Positions 40,732 to 50,158 of a DNA stretch of 64,000 bases are shown here, piece after piece; the stretch's first letter is position 1, and each line of letters opens with the position of its first letter. The translations under genes and the position numbers were made by a program. The notes beneath the pieces were generated by a model that did not search any database, had not been told where the DNA came from, and saw nothing but the letters and a program-made list of their open reading frames with translations. This DNA comes from CAYVBN01 sp964538565 (GTDB taxonomy: Bacteria > Pseudomonadota > Alphaproteobacteria > Rhizobiales > Xanthobacteraceae): the NCBI GenBank assembly GCA_964538565.1, contig CAZIGW010000199.1:5740-69739 (forward strand). Reading direction: 5' to 3'.

Positions 40732-42633
40732 GTGTGTTACATTGAGGCTCACGTGGTCCATCGAATCATCACTGCGACAACGACATTCGCCGTCCGCCAC
40801 CTTCATGCGGCCCGGCTGCCGTCCCGATTTGGCCGCATCTTCATACCCGCGCTTCTGTCGCTTCTCGTCGGCTCGACCGTCCCCCGCGAGGCCGGTGCCG
40901 CGGAAGCCCGTCACGCGATCGCCATGCACGGAGCCCCGGCGCTGCCAGAAGGATTCACGTCCTTTCGGTACGTCAATCCGAATGCGCCCAAGGGCGGACG
41001 CCTGGTCCAGGGTCTGCTCGGCACGTTCGACAGCCTCAATCCGTTCGTGGTCAAGGGGCTAGCCGTGCAGGCGATCCGCGGCTACGTGATCGAGAGCCTG
41101 TTGGCGCGCGGATACGACGAGGCGTTCACCCTTTACGGGTTGCTCGCCCGCAGCGTCGAAACCGACCCGGAGCGGACCTATGTGACGTTCCGCCTCGATC
41201 CGGCGGCCAGGTTTTCCGACGGGCAACCGGTCACCGCGCGGGACGTGATCTTTTCGTGGCAGCTTCTGCGCGACAAGGGCCGCCCCAACTATCGCACCTA
41301 CTACGCCAAGGTGGCGAAGGCCGAGGCCCTCGACGATCGCACGGTACGTTTCGACCTCGGCGGAAGCGGCGATCGCGAACTGCCGCTCATTCTCGGTCTC
41401 ATGCCGATCCTGGCCCGGCACGCGACCGATCCGGCCACCTTCGAGGAAACCACGTTCAGGCCGCCGGTCGGCAGCGGACCTTACGTCGTGTCGGCGGTCG
41501 ATCCGGGAAAGAGTGTCACGCTCAAGCGCAACCCCGCCTATTGGGGACGCGACCTCGCGGTCAACCGCGGATTCTGGAATTTCGACGAAGTCCGTCTCGA
41601 CTACTACCGGGACAGCAACGCGCATTTCGAGGCGTTCAAGAAGGGCCTCTACGACATGCGTGCCGAGAACGATCCGGGCCGATGGGAGACCGGCTACGAC
41701 TTTCGGGCCGCGCAGCAGAAACGCGTGATCAGAGAGGCGCTGCCGGACGGACTGCCCAAGGGCATGTCCGGCCTCGTCTTCAACACCCGGCGGACGATCT
41801 TCGCCGACGTCCGGGTGCGCGAGGCGCTCTCACTGCTGTTCGACTTCGAGTGGATCAACAAGAATTTCTTCTTCGACGCCTACCGGCGGACCGCGAGCTA
41901 TTTCGACGGCAGCGAATTGTCATCGCACGGCATCGCGGCGGACGCGCGCGAGCGCGCGCTGCTTGCGCCCTATCCGGGCGCGGTGCGGCGGGACGTGCTC
42001 GACGGGACCTGGTCGCCGCCCGTGAACGACGGGACCGGCCGCGACCGGCGGACGCTCAAGCGCGCCCTCGCCCTCCTCCACGCCGCCGGATACGACCTCG
42101 CCGGCACCGAGCTGCGCAGCCGGGCGACCGGACAGCCATTCGCCTTCGAGATCATGGTCAGCGGCCGCGACCAGGAGCGCCTCGCCCTTGCCTATGCACA
42201 GGCATTGCGCCGCGCTGGGATCAGCGCCGTCGTGCGGCCGGTGGATGCCGTCCAATATGACCGGCGCAAACTCACATTCGATTTCGATATGATCCAGAAT
42301 CGATGGGACGAATCACTTTCTCCGGGTAACGAGCAGGCCTTCTACTGGGGCTCGGCCGCGGCCGACGAACAGGGGAGCCGCAACTACATGGGGGTGAAGA
42401 GCGCCGCCGTGGACGCCATGATCGCCGCACTACTGCGCGCGCGCTCGCGCGAGGACTTCGTGGCAGCAGTGCGCGCGCTCGATCGCGTGCTGATTTCCGG
42501 CTGCTACGTGGTGCCGCTCTTTCACCTTCCCGCTCAGTGGGTGGCCCGGTGGGCGTACATCCGCCGGCCAGCCGTAACGTCTGTGTTCGGGTATCTGCCA
42601 GAAACGTGGTGGCGCGAGCCGCAAACACAGTGA
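40732..42633 (+). CDS. Oligopeptide-type ABC transporter substrate-binding protein (YejA-like)
   Basis: 633 residues from GTG 40732; GTG 40753 has GAGG 5 nt upstream and gives a better signal peptide, so the start is uncertain. Long family-5 solute-binding pattern: KGGRLVQGLLGTFDSLNPF near residue 100, DGQPVTARDVIFSWQLL, VGSGPYVVSAVDPGKSVTLKRNP and RNPAYWG, with the late SFP-like MIQNRWDESLSPGNEQAFYWGS. Residue order resembles YejA-type binding proteins for peptides. No ABC permease or ATPase follows, so it is an orphan receptor. The degenerate AMP-binding gene starts 7 nt after its stop, an unusual operon partner. Confidence 0.85.
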   Translation: MCYIEAHVVHRIITATTTFAVRHLHAARLPSRFGRIFIPALLSLLVGSTVPREAGAAEARHAIAMHGAPALPEGFTSFRYVNPNAPKGGRLVQGLLGTFDSLNPFVVKGLAVQAIRGYVIESLLARGYDEAFTLYGLLARSVETDPERTYVTFRLDPAARFSDGQPVTARDVIFSWQLLRDKGRPNYRTYYAKVAKAEALDDRTVRFDLGGSGDRELPLILGLMPILARHATDPATFEETTFRPPVGSGPYVVSAVDPGKSVTLKRNPAYWGRDLAVNRGFWNFDEVRLDYYRDSNAHFEAFKKGLYDMRAENDPGRWETGYDFRAAQQKRVIREALPDGLPKGMSGLVFNTRRTIFADVRVREALSLLFDFEWINKNFFFDAYRRTASYFDGSELSSHGIAADARERALLAPYPGAVRRDVLDGTWSPPVNDGTGRDRRTLKRALALLHAAGYDLAGTELRSRATGQPFAFEIMVSGRDQERLALAYAQALRRAGISAVVRPVDAVQYDRRKLTFDFDMIQNRWDESLSPGNEQAFYWGSAAADEQGSRNYMGVKSAAVDAMIAALLRARSREDFVAAVRALDRVLISGCYVVPLFHLPAQWVARWAYIRRPAVTSVFGYLPETWWREPQTQ

Positions 42634-42640
42634 GGAATGC

Positions 42641-44215
42641 ATGATCCTCGGCAAGACTTCCCCGGGCGAGCCGTCGACGGAAGCCCCTTCCGGCGGCGCG
42701 ACGATCGACGACCTCTTTCGCCGCGCCGCGAACCGTCGCCCCGACGCCCTCGCGCTGCTCGATCCGCCGAACCGGGCAGAATTCACCGATGGGGCCCCGC
42801 GCCGCCTGACCTACGCGTCGGCCGACCGCATCGTGTCGGCGATCGCCGGTCGGCTGCGCCAACTGGGGCTGCCGACGGATTCCATCGTGGCCTGCCTCCT
42901 GCCCAACACGGTCGAGAGCGTCCTGACGATCCTCGGGGTGCTGCGCGCCGGCATGATCGCCATGCCGATGCCGCTGCTGTGGCGACGCGGCGAGGCGGTA
43001 CCCGCGCTCTCCCGCGTCGGCGCGAAGGCGCTGATCACCTGCCGCCGCATCGGTGCGACCGACTCGCTCGCTCTTGCCATGCAGATCGCCGCCGACGTGT
43101 TTCCGATCCGCCATGTCTGCGCCTTCGGCGGCGCGATGCCGGACGGGATCGTGGCGATGGACGATCTCTTCGACACGACGCCGCTGCCCTTGCCGCCGCT
43201 GGAGCGCGAGCAGCGTCCGGCATCGCACCTCTGCGCGGTCACGTGGGATGTGACCGCCGAAGGGGTCGTGCCGGTGGCGCGCAATCACATCGCCATGATG
43301 GCGGGCGGACTCGCCGTTCTGCTCGAGGCCCGCATCGGCGAGGACGCGGTGATCATGTCGGCGCTCGCGCCCGGATCGTTCGCGACGCTCGCAACCACCT
43401 TCATCCCGTGGCTCGTGAGCGGCGGCACCCTCTCGCTGCATCAGCCGTTCGATGCCGCCGCCTTCGCGCAGCAACGCCGGGAGCACGGTCCCGGGGTCTT
43501 CGCGCTGCCCGGTCCGCTCCTCCCGCGGCTGGCCGGCGCCGGCCTGCTTGGCGGCGAAGCCGGGACGACCGTCATCGGCCTCTGGCGCGCGCCCGAACGC
43601 ATCGGCCGCAGCCCGGCCTGGCGCGATCCGCAGACGGCGCTGGTCGACGTCCACGCGTTCGGCGAGACGGCGTTGTTCGCCGCCCGCCGCCGGAGCGACG
43701 GCCGGCCGGCATCGATCCGGCTCGGCGCCATCAGGGCACCCGCGGAGGATCCGGCCGCCACCGTGGTGCTCGAGGTCAGCCGCAGCGAGGCCGGCACGGT
43801 AGCGCTGCGCGGCCCGATGGTCCCGCAACATTGTTTCCCGCCGGGCGCGGAGCGGGGCGACGCGCCGTATTTCCGCATCGACGACGATGGGCTGGTCGAC
43901 AGCGGCTATACCTGCCGGGTCGACCGCGAGACGCAAACGATGGTCGTCACCGGCCCCCCGCCCGGCGTCGTCAGCGTCGGCGGCTATCGGTTCGCGCTGC
44001 GCGAATTGCAGGATCTCGTCGCCCGCGCCGAGGAAGGGAGCACGTTGACGGCGTTGCCCGACATGGTCGGCGGACAACGGCTCGCCGGCCATGCGGCGGA
44101 TCGCGCCGCCATGCAGCGCATGCTCGTTGAACTCGGCGGCAATCCGCTTCTGGTCGAGGCGTTCCGCGAGCGCCGGAGCGTCGAGCCGCCGGTCCCGCGG
44201 GCGAGCGCCGCGTGA
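42641..44215 (+). CDS. Degenerate adenylate-forming (AMP-binding) protein
   Basis: 524 residues with a clear class I adenylate-forming backbone: DLFRRAANRRPDALALLD, YASADRIVSAIAGRLRQLG, VACLLPNTVESVLTILGVLRAGMIAMPM. The phosphate-binding loop, normally SSGTTG-x-PKG, is replaced by TWDVTAEGVVPVARNH (residues 201-216), removing the Ser/Thr-Gly run and the Lys. The C-terminal subdomain is short and lacks the usual PKTxSGK lysine. ATP-dependent activation is therefore unlikely to be normal. Intact core and strong codon bias argue against a pseudogene; it may be a scaffold, sensor or altered-reaction enzyme. It lies 7 nt after the solute-binding gene, with GAGGA before ATG 42641. Confidence 0.8.
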   Translation: MILGKTSPGEPSTEAPSGGATIDDLFRRAANRRPDALALLDPPNRAEFTDGAPRRLTYASADRIVSAIAGRLRQLGLPTDSIVACLLPNTVESVLTILGVLRAGMIAMPMPLLWRRGEAVPALSRVGAKALITCRRIGATDSLALAMQIAADVFPIRHVCAFGGAMPDGIVAMDDLFDTTPLPLPPLEREQRPASHLCAVTWDVTAEGVVPVARNHIAMMAGGLAVLLEARIGEDAVIMSALAPGSFATLATTFIPWLVSGGTLSLHQPFDAAAFAQQRREHGPGVFALPGPLLPRLAGAGLLGGEAGTTVIGLWRAPERIGRSPAWRDPQTALVDVHAFGETALFAARRRSDGRPASIRLGAIRAPAEDPAATVVLEVSRSEAGTVALRGPMVPQHCFPPGAERGDAPYFRIDDDGLVDSGYTCRVDRETQTMVVTGPPPGVVSVGGYRFALRELQDLVARAEEGSTLTALPDMVGGQRLAGHAADRAAMQRMLVELGGNPLLVEAFRERRSVEPPVPRASAA

Positions 44216-44424
44216 CGACCACAGGGCAGCGAGGCCATCGCGACCGGAGGCCCACGCATCACGGCGTCCGTTTCGTTCGCGATCGACGCGGCAGGAGCGT
44301 GTCGGGGGCCCAGCGGTGCTCCGGCGATCCGCCCGGATCGCTTGCCGTTGAGCGTTGCCATTGACGCTCCGTTAAGCGCACGGGCGTACGGTCACGCATT
44401 GCTCTCTCCAGTTGCGTGGCCGCC

Positions 44425-45699
44425 ATGTCATTGCAAGGTCCGGTCGTCGTCGTCTCCGCTGAGCCTCATCGCGAGATCGTGTCGGCCCTTGCGTCAGCGG
44501 GCGGATTCCCCGTGATCGAGGCCGGCTGGACCGAAGCGGCCGCGGCGATCAGCAAGATCGGCCCGGCGGCCGTAGTTCTCGCGGAGCCGCCTCCCAGCCT
44601 CGAGCCGCGGCTCGTGAAGGCGCTGACGGTCGAACGCAGGCCCCTGATGCCCGTGGTGGTGCGTCTGCCCGCCGGACTTGCGGCACTCGGCCCCCAGGCG
44701 CTGCCGATGGCCGGCGACGCGCCCGGATCCCGTATCGTCGCGCGGCTCGGTTCGGCGCTGCGCATCCGCACCCTGCACGCCACGGTTTTGCGCCGCGTGA
44801 AGGCGTTCGCGAGCACATCCGGGGGATCGAACGCACCGGGCATTCCGGACGGCGATCCGCTCGACGATGCCACCGTGCTGGTGCTCGGTCGCGGTCGCAG
44901 CTATCCGGCTCTCTGCGTCGCGGTCGGCGAACGCGTCGGCCTCATCGGCGCGCTCGGCGTCGAGACGGCGGCGCGTTATCTCAACGCCCGGGACGTCGAC
45001 GGCATTGTGATCGGCGACGGGTTCAGCCCGCGCGTGGTCGAGGCGTTTCTCACGGTGATCGGGGAGGACGCGCGCTTCCGCGATCTTCCGGTCGCGGCGC
45101 TGGCCGGGCTGGCGCTCAACGCCGATCCCGAGCGGCTGCCGAACTTCGAGGGCATCGAGGGCGAGCCGGGCGAAGTGGTGGAACGGCTGCTGCCGCTGGT
45201 GCGCCTGCACGCGTTCGAGGGGCGGCTGCGCCGCGTGCTCGGCGCCGTCGAGGCGGAGGGCGCGCTCGATCCGCGCACCGGATTGTTCACGCCCGCGGCC
45301 TTCCGCCGCGATCTCGCGCAGGCGATCGACCAGACCCATGTGACCGGGGCGAGCCTCTCGATCGCGCGCTTCTCCTTCCCGGCCGGAATGGCGCGCCGCG
45401 CCCATCTGGATGCCGCCCGCCTCGCCAGCCGGCTGCTGCGCGGCTCGGACTTCGCCTGCTGCGATGACGACGGCGCAATTCTGCTCGCCTTCGCCGAGAC
45501 CGACCTGCGCAACGCGCACGTGGTGGCGCGCCGCATCGCCAGCGTCCTCAAGCACACGATGCTCGCGCCCGACCGCCGCGAATCGCGCCTCAATCCGACG
45601 ATCACGCTCGCCGCGCTGCGTTCCTCCGACACGCCGGAGACGCTTCTCGCGCGTGTGTCGGAGCCGGACAGCATCACGGCCGAGTACGCCCGGCCCTGA
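44425..45699 (+). CDS. Protein with degenerate GGDEF domain
   Basis: 424 residues from ATG 44425 (GTG 44416 is also in frame). The first 130 residues and the middle part look like two REC/PAS-like alpha/beta units (VVVVSAEPHREIVSALASAGGFPVIEAGW; TVLVLGRGRSYPALCVAVGERVGLIGALGVETA). From about residue 280, DPRTGLFTPAAFRRDLAQAI is the typical entry to a GGDEF domain. The catalytic GGDEF motif is LRGSDFACCDDDG, so the Glu/Asp metal site is changed and diguanylate cyclase activity is doubtful. A c-di-GMP or GTP binding role or a purely structural role is possible. It follows the degenerate AMP-binding gene after 209 nt; a 6 bp hairpin (44350-44369) lies in that gap. Confidence 0.7.
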   Translation: MSLQGPVVVVSAEPHREIVSALASAGGFPVIEAGWTEAAAAISKIGPAAVVLAEPPPSLEPRLVKALTVERRPLMPVVVRLPAGLAALGPQALPMAGDAPGSRIVARLGSALRIRTLHATVLRRVKAFASTSGGSNAPGIPDGDPLDDATVLVLGRGRSYPALCVAVGERVGLIGALGVETAARYLNARDVDGIVIGDGFSPRVVEAFLTVIGEDARFRDLPVAALAGLALNADPERLPNFEGIEGEPGEVVERLLPLVRLHAFEGRLRRVLGAVEAEGALDPRTGLFTPAAFRRDLAQAIDQTHVTGASLSIARFSFPAGMARRAHLDAARLASRLLRGSDFACCDDDGAILLAFAETDLRNAHVVARRIASVLKHTMLAPDRRESRLNPTITLAALRSSDTPETLLARVSEPDSITAEYARP

Positions 45700-45779
45700 C
45701 CCGGAACTGCCCGAGCCTCCGGTCCCATTCGAGCCGATCCTGCGATAGTGTGTCCGCCCCGAACGCGAGGAGCGGTTTC

Positions 45780-46476
45780 ATGTCCGCGGAAAGATTGCCG
45801 ATCGACGTCGTCTCCGACGTCGTCTGCCCCCTGGTGCTTCATCGGCAAGCGCCGCCTGGAGAAGGCCATCGCCATGCACCCGGAGATTCCGGTCGAGGTG
45901 CGCTGGCGGCCGTATTTTCTCAACAGATGGATCCCGCGCGAGGGCATCAGCCGGGCCGACTATCTGACGACCAAGTTCGGCTCGGTCGAGCGGTACAATG
46001 CCATGGCGCGCCGCGTCGTCGCCGCGGCCGCCCACGAGGGCCTCGTCTATGCAATCGACAAGATCGCCCGCCAGCCCAATACCCTCGATTGCCATCGGCT
46101 GATCCTGTGGGCGGGCGAGCACGGCCAGGCGGCGCGCATGAAGCAACGGCTGATGGATCTCTATTTCACCGAAGGCGGTGACCTCACCGACCGCGCCGTG
46201 CTCCTGCGCGCGGCGGCCGACTGCGGCCTCGACAGCCAAGACGTCGCTCGCAGGCTCGAGAGCGACGTCGACGCCGCCCGCATCGAGCAGGAGGCGCGCT
46301 CCGCCCACGATGCCGGGATCGAGGGCGTCCCCTGCTTCATCTTCGGCGGCGTGTTCGCGGTCTCGGGCGCACAGCCGGCGGAATATCTCGCCGAGGCGAT
46401 CGAGCGCGCGGCGCCGGAATATGCGCGCAGGCTCGCCCATGGCGAAGCGGAAGCGGAGCCGCTCGCGCGCCCCTGA
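45780..46476 (+). pseudogene. DsbA/FrnE-family oxidoreductase gene with a +1 frameshift at its CxxC motif
   Basis: Read from ATG 45780 (AGGAG 7 nt upstream) the protein starts PIDVVSDVVCP, then goes out of frame. The continuation FIGKRRLEKAIAMHPEIPVEVRW is in the next frame. A run of five C at 45827-45831 has one C more than CCC-TGG (Pro-Trp) needs; removing one C restores CPWCFIGKRRLEKAI, the CxxC active site of DsbA-like FrnE/2-hydroxychromene-2-carboxylate isomerase relatives. The remaining 210 or so codons are well biased and show TKFGSVERYNAMARR, RQPNTLDCHRLILWA and GIEGVPCFIFGGVFAVSGAQP, the family cis-Pro motif. Either a real recent pseudogene or a homopolymer sequencing error. No in-frame start gives a whole protein. 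Confidence 0.8.
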
Positions 46477-46523
46477 TCCAGGAGGGCCCGCCGCGCGGCA
46501 CCGTTCGGCCGCCGGCGCGTGAG

Positions 46524-46620
46524 TGTCCATTCGATCCTCCGCGAATCGCTGGCGCTTCAGCAACCTCGGCGTTCCCGGTCAGGACCGAATGGACGACCGC
46601 CTGAACGTTCGCATCTGGCC
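46524..46620. repeat. Dispersed intergenic repeat, copy B
   Basis: Counterpart of the repeat at 27779-27885, in the same orientation. It carries the same ordered blocks (CGATCCTCC, CGCTTCAG, GTTCCCGGTC-GGACCG-ATGGAC, CATCTGGC). It lies between the DsbA-like gene and the 3' end of mfd, so both known copies abut the 3' end of a minus-strand gene. Confidence 0.55.
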
Positions 46621-46635
46621 TCTCGGCGCGGGGGC

Positions 46636-49600
46636 TCACGCCGCCTTGGCGCGCTGCGCGATGGCCACGAGTTCGCGCAGGATGGCGGTCGCGCCCTTGA
46701 GACGGTCCTGCGGCGTCGGCCAGTCGTCGAAGAACACGACCTTCATGTCGGGACGCACGCGCGCCTCCGATCCCTGCTCGCGGATGTAAGCGACGAGCCC
46801 GTCCGGATTGGCGAACGTGTTGTCGCGGAAGGCGACGACCGCTCCCTTCGGTCCCGCCTCGATCCGCTCCACGTTGGCGCGCCGGCACAGCGCCTTGATG
46901 GTCACGATGTCGAGCAGATACCGCACCTCCTCGGGCATCGGGCCGAAGCGGTCGGCGAGTTCGGCGGCGAAACCGTCGATCTCGCCCTCGTCCTCGATCT
47001 CCGCGAGCCGGCGGTAGAGCGCGAGCCGCACCGACAGGTCGCCGACGTACTCCTCCGGGATCAGCACCGGCGTGCCGATCGTGATCTGCGGCGACCAGCG
47101 GTCCGCAACCGGCTCGGAAATGCCCGCCTTCAGGCTCGCGACCGCCTCCTCCAGCATCTGCTGATAGAGCTCGAACCCGACCTCCTTGATATGGCCCGAC
47201 TGCTCCTCGCCGAGCAGGTTGCCGGCGCCGCGGATGTCGAGGTCGTGCGAGGCGAGCTGGAAGCCGGCGCCGAGCGTGTCGAGCGACTGCAGAACCTTGA
47301 GGCGCCGCTCGGCCTGCGGGGTGATCTTGCGCGCCGCCGGCAGCGTGAACAACGCATAGGCGCGGGTCTTGGAGCGGCCGACGCGCCCACGCAGCTGGTA
47401 GAGCTGGGCGAGACCGAACATGTCGGCGCGGTGCACGATCAGCGTGTTGGCGCTCGGAATGTCGAGGCCGGATTCGACGATCGTGGTCGAGAGCAGCACG
47501 TCGTACTTGCCGTCGTAGAACGCCGACATGACGTCCTCCAGAACCGTCGGCGGCATCTGTCCGTGCGCCACGGCGACGCGCACCTCGGGAACGTTCTTGT
47601 CGAGAAAATCCTTGGCACCCGCGAGATCCTCGATGCGCGGGCACACGTAGAAGGCCTGCCCGCCGCGGTAGCGCTCGCGCAGCAGCGCCTCGCGCACGAC
47701 GAGCGGATCGAACGGCGCCACGAACGTGCGCACCGCCAGGCGGTCGATCGGCGGCGAGGCGATGATCGAAAGCTCGCGCACGCCGGTGAGCGCGAGCTGC
47801 AGCGTGCGCGGGATCGGGGTCGCGGTCAGCGTCAGCACGTGGACCTCCGATCGCAACGTCTTGAGCCGCTCCTTGTGGGCGACGCCGAAGTGCTGCTCCT
47901 CGTCGACGATGACGAGACCGAGGTCCTTGAACTTCACGCTCTTGCCGAGCAGCGCGTGCGTGCCGACCACGATGTCGATCTGTCCCTCGGCAAGCCCGCG
48001 CTTCACCTTGGCGAGTTCGGAGGCCGAGATCAGCCGCGAGGCCTGCGCGACGTGAACCGGGAAACCGCGGAAGCGCTCGGTGAAGGTCTTCATGTGCTGG
48101 CGGGCGAGCAGGGTCGTCGGCACCACCACCGCCACCTGCTTGCCGCTGAGCGCGGTGACGAACGCCGCGCGCAGCGCGACTTCGGTCTTCCCGAAACCGA
48201 CGTCGCCGCACACCAGGCGGTCCATCGGCCGGCCGGATTGGAGATCGCGCAGCACCGCGTCGATCGCCGCCTGCTGGTCGTCGGTCTCCTCGTAGGGGAA
48301 TCCGGCGCAGAACTCGTCGTAGAGTCCGTGGCCGATCGCCAGCGCCGGCGCCTCGCGCAGCTGCCGCTCGGCCGCGACCTTGATGAGCTCGCCGGCGATC
48401 TCGCGGATGCGCTGCTTCATGCGCGCCTTGCGCGCCTGCCAGGCGCCGCCGCCGAGCCGGTCGAGGTCGACGACGGTCTCCTCCGAACCGTAGCGCGAGA
48501 GCAGCTCGATGTTCTCCACCGGCAGGAACAGCCGATCGTTGCCGGCGTAGTGGATCTCGAGGCAATCGTGCGGCGCGCCCGCCGCCTCGATCGTCTTCAG
48601 GCCGATGAAGCGGCCGATGCCGTGGTCGACATGAACCACGAGATCGCCGGCCGCGAGGCTCGTCACCTCGGCGATGAAGTTCTCCGCGCGCTTCGCCGCC
48701 CGGCGCGGCCGCACCAGGCGATCGCCGAGGATGTCCTGCTCGCCGACGATGGCGAGATCCGCCGTCTCGAAGCCGGTTTCGAGGCCGAGGACCGCGAGGC
48801 CGATCTCGGGTTTCGGCCGCGCCAGCGCCTCGGGGAACGACGTAACCGGCGCGAGATTGAGCAGTCCGTGGTCGGCGAGCACGTGGCTCATGCGCTCGCG
48901 CGCGCCCTCGCTCCACAGCGCGACGATGACGCGCTTGCCGGCCGACTGCAGATGCTCGACGTGGGATTTCAGCGCCTCGAACACGTTGGCGTTCGGCTCG
49001 GCCCGCTCCGCCGCGAAGCTGTGGCCCTGCCGCGCGCCGATGTCGATCACGTTGCCGCCGTCCGGCACCGCGAACGGATTGAGGCGGACGGCGGCGCGCT
49101 CGACTACACGTTGGCGCCACTCCTCCTCGCCGAGGTAGAGGCGGTCCGGCGGCAGCGGCCGATAGGGCGATCCGGCGCCCTCCGTCCCGAGCGCCTGCCG
49201 GCGCGCCTCGTAGTAGTCGGCGATCTGCGCCAGCCGCTCGTGCGCGGCCTCCTCGGCGAGGGGCTCGAGGACGACCGGGGTGTCGGGCAGATAGTCGAAC
49301 AACGTGTCGAGCCGGTCGTGGAACAGCGGCAGCCAGTGCTCCATGCCGGGATAGCGGCGGCCCTCGCTCACCGCCTCGTACAGCATGTCGTCGCGCTCGG
49401 GCGTGCCGAACGTCTCGACATAGCCGAGGCGGAAACGGCGGATCGTCTCGGTGGTGAGTTGGAATTCGGCGACCGGCACGAGATCGAGCGCGCGCAACTG
49501 ATCGGTGGTGCGCTGCGTCTCCGGATCGAAGCTGCGGATGGATTCCAGCGTGTCGCCGAAGAAGTCGAGGCGCACCGGTTCGCCGACACCCGACGCGTAG

Positions 49601-50157
49601 AGATCGATGATCCCGCCGCGCACCGCGTATTCGCCGGGCTCGCGCACGGTCGAGGTGCGCAGGAAGCCGTTGAGATCGAGCCAGCGCACGATGCCGTCCA
49701 TGGCGAGCACGTTGCCGGGCGCGGCCGAGAGGGCCTGGCCGGAGACGAGCTTCTTCGCCGGCACGCGTTGCAGCACCGCGTTGACGGTCGTGAGCAGGAC
49801 AGACGGGCGTTCGCGGCCCCGCACCCGGGCGAGGCGCGACAGCGTCGTCATCCGCTGTGCCACGACGCCGGCGTGCGGCGACACGCGATCGTAGGGCTGG
49901 CAATCCCAGGCCGGAAACTCGAGTTGGTCGAGGTCGGGGGCGAAGAAGGCGAGCGCACGCGAAAGCTGCGCCATGCGCGGTCCGTCGCGGCAGACGAGCA
50001 GAAGGCTCGTCGCCGGCGCGTTGGCGCGCGCCGCGACCGCCCGGGCGAGATCGGAGACCACGAGCCCCTCCGCGCCGTCGGCGACGCTTGCGAGCGTCAG
50101 CGAACGGCCGGGAAGGAGACGATCCGCGGGGGAACCGACGCGATCGAAACTGTCCAT
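46636..50157 (-). CDS. mfd: Transcription-repair coupling factor Mfd
   Basis: 1173 residues from ATG 50157, the normal length. N-terminal UvrB-homology modules include FFAPDLDQLEFPAWDCQPYDRVSP. The RNA-polymerase-interacting domain is around residue 490 (DLVVHVDHGIGRFIGLKTI). The RecG-like translocase has Walker A GDVGFGKTEVALRA, DEEQH, TATPIPRTLQLALTGVRELS and the TRG-like segment. Mfd recognises stalled RNA polymerase, displaces it and recruits UvrA. The unit starts 1 nt beyond the sdhE stop, and sdhE-mfd are co-transcribed. A striking 1277-codon open frame runs antisense across it but is a GC-composition shadow. Confidence 0.95.
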   Translation of the reverse strand: MDSFDRVGSPADRLLPGRSLTLASVADGAEGLVVSDLARAVAARANAPATSLLLVCRDGPRMAQLSRALAFFAPDLDQLEFPAWDCQPYDRVSPHAGVVAQRMTTLSRLARVRGRERPSVLLTTVNAVLQRVPAKKLVSGQALSAAPGNVLAMDGIVRWLDLNGFLRTSTVREPGEYAVRGGIIDLYASGVGEPVRLDFFGDTLESIRSFDPETQRTTDQLRALDLVPVAEFQLTTETIRRFRLGYVETFGTPERDDMLYEAVSEGRRYPGMEHWLPLFHDRLDTLFDYLPDTPVVLEPLAEEAAHERLAQIADYYEARRQALGTEGAGSPYRPLPPDRLYLGEEEWRQRVVERAAVRLNPFAVPDGGNVIDIGARQGHSFAAERAEPNANVFEALKSHVEHLQSAGKRVIVALWSEGARERMSHVLADHGLLNLAPVTSFPEALARPKPEIGLAVLGLETGFETADLAIVGEQDILGDRLVRPRRAAKRAENFIAEVTSLAAGDLVVHVDHGIGRFIGLKTIEAAGAPHDCLEIHYAGNDRLFLPVENIELLSRYGSEETVVDLDRLGGGAWQARKARMKQRIREIAGELIKVAAERQLREAPALAIGHGLYDEFCAGFPYEETDDQQAAIDAVLRDLQSGRPMDRLVCGDVGFGKTEVALRAAFVTALSGKQVAVVVPTTLLARQHMKTFTERFRGFPVHVAQASRLISASELAKVKRGLAEGQIDIVVGTHALLGKSVKFKDLGLVIVDEEQHFGVAHKERLKTLRSEVHVLTLTATPIPRTLQLALTGVRELSIIASPPIDRLAVRTFVAPFDPLVVREALLRERYRGGQAFYVCPRIEDLAGAKDFLDKNVPEVRVAVAHGQMPPTVLEDVMSAFYDGKYDVLLSTTIVESGLDIPSANTLIVHRADMFGLAQLYQLRGRVGRSKTRAYALFTLPAARKITPQAERRLKVLQSLDTLGAGFQLASHDLDIRGAGNLLGEEQSGHIKEVGFELYQQMLEEAVASLKAGISEPVADRWSPQITIGTPVLIPEEYVGDLSVRLALYRRLAEIEDEGEIDGFAAELADRFGPMPEEVRYLLDIVTIKALCRRANVERIEAGPKGAVVAFRDNTFANPDGLVAYIREQGSEARVRPDMKVVFFDDWPTPQDRLKGATAILRELVAIAQRAKAA

Positions 50158-50158
50158 G

